From Ligustrum vulgare (taxonomy: Eukaryota > Streptophyta > Magnoliopsida > Lamiales > Oleaceae), in NCBI GenBank assembly GCA_963555705.1, contig OY743173.1, forward strand, positions 459,001 through 523,000: a stretch of 64,000 nt of DNA, given 5' to 3'. The translations under genes and the position numbers were made by a program. The notes under the pieces were generated by a model. It was given only the letters and a program-made list of their open reading frames with translations. It searched no databases and was not told where the DNA came from. Shown in pieces: positions 57,868 to 64,000 of this stretch (positions are counted from its first letter, which is position 1; each line of letters begins with the position of its first letter).

Positions 57868-58262
57868 TCCCCTCCCTGTTGAAAAGGATTTGTTCTCGAA
57901 TCATCATCTGCATCAAACAGAGATAGGTCAGCAACGTTAAAAGAAGCAGTTACATTATACTCACCTAGGAGATCCAACTTGTATGCATTGTCATTTATCT
58001 TCTCAATGACTTGAAAAGGTCCATCTCATATTGGATGCAACTTAGAATTTCATTGTGTTGTGAACCGCTCCTTTAAAAGTGCACCCACACCCAATCACCT
58101 GGTTTGAACGTCACATGCCTTCACCTTTTGTTTGTTTGGGATGCATAACTCTCGTTCTTCTTCTCTATTTGGTCCTTCACCTTTTCATGGTTTGACTTTT
58201 AAAGCTTAGCCTTCTTCTCCCCGTCCAAACTGCTCCTTTCATCTTGCTTGTAGCGGATGACA
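57612..58262 (-). pseudogene. Reina-like pol C-terminus, extending into the LTR
   Basis: Minus-strand frame with the integrase C-terminal module: KEKAKL-type and NESYASQTNKR segments (about 58130-58220), FQVIEKINDNAYKLDL (about 57990) and EYNVTASFNVADLSLFDADD, then SRTNPFQQGGDDEYRSG spanning the polypurine tract. The last 85 or so residues (VPVGPITRLRAKKIKQAM and onward) are encoded in the 3' LTR; 'GPITR.RAKK' is a known terminal motif of such polyproteins. The integrase catalytic core is missing: the sequence passes directly from RNase H (right of the nested element) to the tail. TAA/TGA stops near 58035 and 58060 break it further. Confidence 0.8.
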
Positions 58263-58267
58263 TAGGG
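58263..58267. repeat. Target site duplication (left), TAGGG
   Basis: Matches TAGGG at 62510-62514. Confidence 0.93.
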
Positions 58268-59203
58268 TGATGAGATCCCAATCGGGGAATCTCATCGAAC
58301 AACGCGGAATAACGAAATTAAAACCGTAGGAAAGATCTAAATCAAACCTGACACGAAAATAACAAGAACACGAATAAATAAACGGAAATTAAAAGATAGA
58401 TTTGATGGTAAAACCTTGACCCGAAAATCATGACGCAATTAATGACGATGCGGATTGAAGAACCAAGATTGGTGAACGCCACAAGGGTTCTCAATTCCTT
58501 GATAAGTTCGTTGGGTGAACGCCACAAAGAACGGATCTTTGATAAGTTCGAAACAAAATGGAAAAACTCAACATTTAACAAGAGAATCCTCTCTCAATTT
58601 AATTCATAAACTCAAACTTGTTTTTTTACAATCATGGTAAATAATATAAATAAGCAAAATAACCTAGCCGCTAATTTACTCAAAATAGAATTCTAATTAA
58701 ACTAAAACAATAAATTAGGAAAATAACATAAAAACCAAAAAGGAAATAAAATAATTGAAAAATCCGACCGCTACTCAGTTACGGACGTGAAGAATTCTTT
58801 TACGACCGTAATGGCCTCTCTGATCCAAAACTGTACCATCAGTTATGGCTGTGACGAATCTCTTACGGCCGTGAAAAGCCCCAGCTTGAATGTTACAGCC
58901 GTAACTTCCATGCTTACGGCCGTAAGCCTCGTTCTGCTGAAATTCTCCTTTTTTCTTTGATAATTGATTACGGTCGTGATTGTAAGATTTACAGCCGTGA
59001 ATATATGGGTTAGGTCGTGAAGGTCCTCCATTACAACCGTAATGGCTTTTCTACCCAAATAACTTCATTTTCTCGACTCGGCTTGATCCGTCCCTCTTCT
59101 CGGCTCGACCCCAACATGGAACTTGCTCCGTTTTGCACGTAGATCATTTTCATATTTCTGATGGCTCGACTTCACCCTTCGATGCCTGGTCCGGATCATA
59201 TCA
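58268..59203 (-). repeat. 3' LTR of the small nested element
   Basis: TGATGAGATCCC...GATCATATCA on the plus strand. About ten decayed copies of the TTACGGCCGTAA motif lie at 58779-59052. The element's coding frame enters it and ends at 59065. Confidence 0.92.
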
Positions 59204-59950
59204 TACTCCCTCTCTTGAAAAGGATTCGACCTCAAATCCATTTTTGGTCGGCTTTTCAAACTCCTCCTGCTTTTCTGAGCTCGATGATCATGTTTAAGCT
59301 TTTTGCGATCCTTTAGACTTTTAGGCTGCTCATTTTTGCCAACGGATATCTTCCCGACCTTAAGTTCATGGTTTGATTTATGTCCCTGCAAAACATATTT
59401 CGTAGAACTGGGGAGGGATGTGTTAGAAAATGCAAATAAACTCATTTTTATGGTGGACTCTCTTTTCTTTTCACTCTCAAGCTCACCTTTTTCTGAGGTC
59501 GTGGCCTCAACTCTCTTGTTTTCAATTTTCACACCCTCTCCTTTTTCTGAGGTCGTGGCCTCAACGCTCTTATTTTTCCCCTCAAATTCGCTCTTTATTT
59601 TCAATTGGTCCTCTTGGACCTCTTTAGGTGATAGCGGAGCAAGAGTGATCCTTTTTCCACCTTTCACGAAAGAATATCGATTTTTAAACCCATCGTGCAC
59701 TACCCTCCTATCATGTTTCCAGGGTCTCCCCAACAAAATATGGCCAACATGCATAGGTACCACGTCACAAACCACCTCATCCTTATATCCCCCGATGGCA
59801 AAATTGACCCTAACCTGCTTATTACCTTAATTTCTCCCGACTCAGTCAGCCATTACAATTTATAAGGGTTCAGATATTTTATCAAGCTCAAACCCAATTT
59901 CTCAACCAACATAGTACTAACCACATTAGTACAACTTCCCCCGTCAATCA
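59065..59950 (-). pseudogene. Protease and charged tail of the small element
   Basis: Upstream of 59775 a decayed protease core is seen (MVIDGGSCTNVVST near 59950, with in-frame stops before 59830). Then VVCDVVPMHVGHILLGRPWK, the end of the retropepsin fold, HDGFKNRYSFVKGGKRITL, a KE-rich repetitive linker with two EATTSEKGE copies, and DLRSNPFQEREYDMIRTRHR, which crosses the polypurine tract into the LTR. The frame stops at 59065 after GTDQAESRK. The RT that would normally follow protease is absent. Confidence 0.82.
59204..59221 (-). other. Polypurine tract of the small element
   Basis: Minus-sense TTTTCAAGAGAGGGAGTA, directly followed by the LTR start TGATATGATCC. It doubles as coding sequence for the F-Q-E-R-E-Y segment. 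Confidence 0.8.
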
Positions 59951-59974
59951 CCATACCACAAACCTTTTTACCCA

Positions 59975-61297
59975 CTAAGCATCTAGTATGGAAGAGATTA
60001 TCCCTTTGCTCACCAATTCATCCACCTTGACCCTAGTACTAAGGACATGCCGATTAACAAGTGAATCTTTAACAGCATAGGTCAGCCCTTCCTCATCACT
60101 ACTACTACTACTAGCCCCAACATCCACTAACTTAGGCATTCCCTTAAATTCATCCTCGAAACTAATTTCACCATTATCACGCAAGATCATTAGCTTCCTA
60201 TTTGGACACTGGGATGCTATATGACCCATACCCAAGCACTTAAAACACTTAATATTTCTATCCAGAGTAGTTTGAGAATCAGAAATATTTTTACCTTTCG
60301 TTGTAGGCTCCTCCTTCCCTTTCGGGTTATGTTCAACGTTGGATTCCTGCTTCGGTTGTGATGTAGGATAAGATGGTGAGTGTCTTGCTGCCCCCTTTCA
60401 CCTTAGATGTCTTTCCACCTTCATGGCCATATGCACCATATCTTCTAGCTCCACATAATGTTGCAGCTCAATGACATTGGAAATGTCTCTATTCAGCCCA
60501 CTCAGAAACCTAACCATTGTAGCTTTCCGATCCTCCACCACGTTAGCCCGAATCATCGCCACCTCCATATCCTTGTGATAATCTTCTACACTCCTCGACC
60601 CCTGTGTCATGCCCTGTAGCCTCTGGTAAATATCCCTATAATAATGAGTCAGCACAAACCGCTTCCTCATTATGGTTTTTAATTCACCCCAAGTCTCCAC
60701 CGGCTCCTCAAGGTTCCTCCTCCTACCCATCACTAGTTGATCCCACCAAATATTTGCGTAGTCGGTGAATTCAATCACGGCTAATTTCACCTTCTTCTTT
60801 TTTGAATAATTATTACAATCAAAAATCCGTTTGACCTTCGTCTCCCAATCCAAGTACGCCTCCGGATCACTTCTACCCTGGAACGATGGTATTTTCACTT
60901 TAATTTTCCCAAGGTCATCATCAACAACATCTCTACCCCCACGATGCCTCCTAGCATCATGACGCTCCCTATCCTGCCTCCTCTCATACCTATCTCCTCT
61001 ATCGCTCCTTCGCATACTTCCCAAGGATATACTTCCACTTTCACTTCCCATGTCCTCATCATCCATACCAACCTCACGCCTATTACCTCTCCTAGCCCGA
61101 GAACCATCATGAGATTGATCACGAGGTCTTTGTTCACGTTCTGCACCTCGATTCTTCATCTGAGCCATAAACCTCTCAAATTGTGCCCTCATTGCTGCAA
61201 TATCATCATTACCCTATTCATTCCTTCTATTCACACCCCCGAGCGGTTTTCTGTCTCCAATAGAAGATGAAGGTGTGGAAACCTCTCTATCAGACAT
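59975..61297 (-). pseudogene. Gag of the small element
   Basis: ATG at 61297 (MSDREVSTPSSSIGDRKPLG), TAG 27 codons on (61216-61214), then an open frame from 61192. An Arg/Asp-rich region is followed by the gag domain (KIPSFQGRSDPEAYLDWETK, ANIWWDQLVMGRRRN, MRKRFVLTHYYRDIYQRLQG, FLSGLNRDISNVIELQHYVE). After another break near 60395 comes a zinc-knuckle remnant (KCLGMGHIASQCPNRK near 60240), acidic SSSSSDEEG, and VLSTRVKVDELVSKGIISSI. This gag type is that of Reina-like and related plant gypsy elements. Confidence 0.88.
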
Positions 61298-61563
61298 TTT
61301 TAAGACACGAACAAGGAAATTCAGAATATTTGGGAATTTTCGGAATTTTTTTTAAACTGCCAAAGAATTGGACTACGAGTATGGCAGAAAAAATGGAACT
61401 GGATTTGGACGAAAAACGAAGAAGAAAAATACTTTTGAATTTTTGGGACTGACTCTTATGGATCAAACTAAAAAAATTTATGATTGGCACGAAGAACACG
61501 AAAAAAATCAAGAAATCCAAGAAACGCAAGAATCTGAAATAGATCCAATCTCTGATACTAGAT
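61298..61563 (-). other. Leader and primer site of the small element
   Basis: Minus-sense TAGTATCAGAGATTGG begins three bases inside the 5' LTR (61551-61560 core), a tRNA-Met-type site with changes. The rest is a non-coding leader. Confidence 0.65.
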
Positions 61564-62509
61564 GATGAGATTCCAATCGGGGAATCTCGTCGAACAACGC
61601 GGAATAACGAAATTAAAACCTTAGGAAAGATGTAAATCAGATTTGACACGAAAATAACAAGAACACGAATAAATAAACGGAAATTAAAAGATAGATTTGA
61701 CGGTAAAACCTTGACCCGAAAATCACGACGCAATTAATGACGATGCGGATTGAAGAACCAAGATTGGTGAACGCCACAAAGCTTGTCAATTCCTTGATAA
61801 GTTCGTTGGGTGAACGCGACAAAGAACGGATTTTTGATAAGTTCGAAACAAAAGGGAAAAACTCAACCTTTAACAAGAGAATTCTCTCTCAATTTAATTC
61901 AGAAACTCAAACTTGTTTTTTTTACAATCATCGTAAATAATATAAATAAACAAAATAACCTAGCCGCTAATTTACTCAAAATAGAATTCTAATTAAACTA
62001 AAACACTAAATTAGGAAAATAACCTAAAAACCAAAAAGGAAATAAAATAATTGAAAAATTCGGAAAATCCGGCCGCTACTCAGTTACGGTCGTGAAGAAT
62101 TCTTTTACGGCCGTAATGGCCTCTCTGATCCAAAACTGTACCATCAGTTACGGCCGTGATGAATCTCTTATGGCCGTGAAAAGCCCCTGCTTGAATGTTA
62201 CAGCCATAACTTCCATGCTTACTGTCGTAAGCCTTGTTCTGTTGAAATTCTCCTTTTTTCTTCGATAATTGATTACGGCTGTGATTGTAAGATTTACGGC
62301 CGTGATTGTATGGGTTACGGCCGTGAAGGTCCTCCATTACGGCCGTAATGGCTTTTCTGCCCAAATAACTTCGTTTTCTCGACTCGGCTTGATCCGTCCC
62401 TCTTCTCGGCTCGACCCCAACATGGAACTTGCTCTGTTTTGCACGTAGATCATTGTTATATTGCCGATGGCTCAACTTCGTCCTTCGATGCCTGGTCTGG
62501 ATCATATCA
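61564..62509 (-). repeat. 5' LTR of the small nested element
   Basis: 946 bp, TGATGAGATTCC...GATCATATCA. TTACGGCCGTAA-type motifs at 62083-62350 are better preserved than in the partner LTR. It includes a 10-bp local duplication near 62058-62075. Confidence 0.92.
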
Positions 62510-62514
62510 TAGGG
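62510..62514. repeat. Target site duplication (right), TAGGG
   Basis: Matches 58263-58267. Confidence 0.93.
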
Positions 62515-63705
62515 AAACGTTTGAATGAATTCCATCCAATGGGCGTGTCTTTTGTTCAGCTTATCCTGCCCCTTGAGGTGTTTCAGTGACTCGTGGTCAG
62601 TGTGTATGACGAATTCCTTTGGCCACAGATAGTGCTACCATGTTTCCAATGCTCGCACAAGAGAATAAAGCTCCTTATCATATGTTGGATAGTTTAGTGC
62701 TGCCCCATTCAATTTTTCACTAAAATATGCGATTGGCCTCTTGTCCTGCATAAGAACAGCTCCAATTCCTATTCCTGACGCATCACACTCCATCTCAAAA
62801 GTTTGGTTAAAGTTAGTTAAGGCCAAAATCGGTGCAGAACATAACCTATCTTTAAGCAAATTAATCTATTTTCTTGGGTAACCCCCCCCCCCAATGGAAT
62901 CCTACACTTTTTTTAACTATTTTTGTGAGTGGTGCTGCAAGTGTACTAAAGTCTTCAACAAACCCCCTATAGAAACCAGCTAACCCATGAAAGCTCCTAA
63001 CCTCGATAATGCTTTTCGCGGTTGGCCACTCTTTAATGGTTCGAATTTTCTCTTCATCAACTTCAACGCCATTAGCACTAACAACAAATCCTAGAAAAAC
63101 CACTTTCTCCATGCAAAAAGTACACTTTTTAAACTTAGCATATAGTTTTTCAGTTTTCAAAACTTCCATAACAGACCTTAAATGTTCAATATGATCACCT
63201 AAGCTCTTACTATATACCAAAATATCATCAAAGTATACCACAAAAAATTTCCCAATAAAAGCACGCAAGACATGGTTCATCAATCTCATGAAAGTATTAG
63301 GCGCATTAGATAAGTCAAATGGCATAAACAACCAATCATATAAACCATATTTGGTTTTGAAGGAGGTTTTCCATTCATCACCTTCTTTCATACGAATTTG
63401 GTGATAGCCACTTTTGAGATCTATTTTGCTAAACATACATGCCCCATGCAACTCATCAATCATATCATCTAATCTAGGTATAGGATGGCAATACTTTACC
63501 GTGATATTGTTGACTGGTCTACAATCCACGCACATCCTCCAAGTTCCATCCTTTTTGGGCACTAACAACATTGGTACTGCACATGTGCTCATGCTTTCTC
63601 TGACATAGCCCTTGTTCAACAATTCCTCAACTTGCCTTTGAAGCTCCTTTGTTTCTTCCGGATTACTCCTATAAGCTGGCCTGCTCGGGATGGCAGCTTG
63701 ATGGG
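62515..63705 (-). pseudogene. Reina-like RT and RNase H of the outer element
   Basis: RT frame (63705 to about 62861): [74 protein letters not shown] (catalytic F-D-D), [19 protein letters not shown] homopolymer of about ten C at 62880-62890 breaks the frame at the start of RNase H. That domain continues as [37 protein letters not shown] and then, on the other side of a stop, [20 protein letters not shown] and EFIQTFP up to the nested element. Upstream of 63705 it is cut by another LTR. Confidence 0.92.
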
Positions 63706-64000
63706 TGTCGAATCCAACAAATAATAATATTTTCTTGCTCTCATAAAAATAAATTGTAATGGTGGTGAGCAAGGTCGAATCCACAGGGATTGGTTAGATT
63801 TAATTCCTCGAAAAAAATTAAAACAATAAATTAAAAACAAGGTGGTTTTGAATTTCGAATGTAAAATCAAATTCTAAATAAACAATTGTGGAATTAAATT
63901 GTTGAAAATATCAAATTAAATAAATATCCAGCCCAATGTATAATCTCAGTATTGATTCATGGAATTTATCATGGATGCAAAAATAAAATCTTTAACTCAT
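63706..64000 (-). repeat. LTR-like end of a further insertion, truncated by the window
   Basis: The RT frame stops matching at a TGTCGAATCCAACAAATAAT boundary. The new sequence includes GAGCAAGGTCGAATCCACAG, a stretch common in LTRs of plant gypsy/TRIM-like elements. Non-coding. Orientation is inferred from the TG start and is uncertain. Confidence 0.5.

Larger units (their letters stand above)
58268..62509 (-). mobile_element. Small gag-protease-only gypsy element, nested
   Basis: 4,242 bp with LTRs at 58268-59203 (936 bp) and 61564-62509 (946 bp), perfect TAGGG duplication, a primer site at 61551-61560, a polypurine tract at 59204-59221 and a coding region of gag, zinc knuckle and protease only. 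RT, RNase H and integrase are absent. The integrase-tail motif and tract are retained, so it looks like an internal-deletion derivative of a Reina-like element that was still able to insert. LTR copies differ by about 5% in the part compared. Confidence 0.93.

Noticed and set aside
62880..62890. C-homopolymer as a biological frameshift signal
   Set aside because: A run of about ten C in a decayed RNase H frame is more likely slippage mutation or sequencing error than a programmed site.

Overview
This is a plant nuclear window, almost certainly from a eudicot. It carries one spliced host gene with short exons and AT-rich introns. Nearly everything else is LTR retrotransposons, their nested fragments and small DNA transposons. 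I saw no bacterial signatures, tRNA, rRNA or CRISPR. The species cannot be named from the sequence.

Layout, left to right. (1) 1-1585: the 3' part of a decayed Ty1/copia element with its 161-bp LTR. (2) 1880-7483: eight exons (435 codons) encoding the C-terminal half of a GH35 beta-galactosidase with a galactose/rhamnose-binding lectin domain. The catalytic half lies upstream of the window, so the copia element probably sits in an intron. (3) 8163-20317: a structurally complete 12.2-kb Ty3/gypsy element of the Tat lineage ('Tat-1'), with two 671-bp LTRs and a perfect GGTTT target duplication. Besides a broken gag-pol it carries a spliced gene on the opposite strand (16100 to about 18658). (4) 20323-25413: AT-rich DNA with a foldback element, Helitron-like termini and a 1-kb PIF/Harbinger-like element flanked by TTA. 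(5) 26044-38288: a 12.2-kb Athila-like element on the minus strand (LTRs about 1.52 kb, TSD TTTCT) that keeps gag and protease but no RT or integrase. It holds other LTR debris and a Harbinger MITE inside gag. It is itself inserted in an LTR-like fragment (25414-26043 and 38294 to about 39300). (6) About 39310-54870: a second, more decayed Tat element ('Tat-2'), split by a 10.7-kb chromodomain-bearing gypsy element on the minus strand (43642-54347, TSD AAAGA). (7) 54871-57020: a 5' LTR and leader of another LTR element, cutting Tat-2. (8) 57021-64000: a Reina-like gypsy element on the minus strand. A 4.2-kb gag-protease-only relative is inserted in it (58268-62509, TSD TAGGG), and another LTR cuts it at 63706.

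The right half is a stack of insertions: Tat-2 is cut by the chromovirus and by the 54871 element; the latter is cut by the Reina-like element, which is cut by the mini-element and by the 63706 LTR. None of the gag-pol genes is intact, so movement of any copy would need proteins from elsewhere. The items most worth following up are the spliced antisense gene of Tat-1, arrays of a degenerate TTACGGCCGTAA palindrome in four LTRs, the gag-protease-only element with coding sequence running through its polypurine tract into the LTR, and a gag/protease frame change shared by the two Tat copies.
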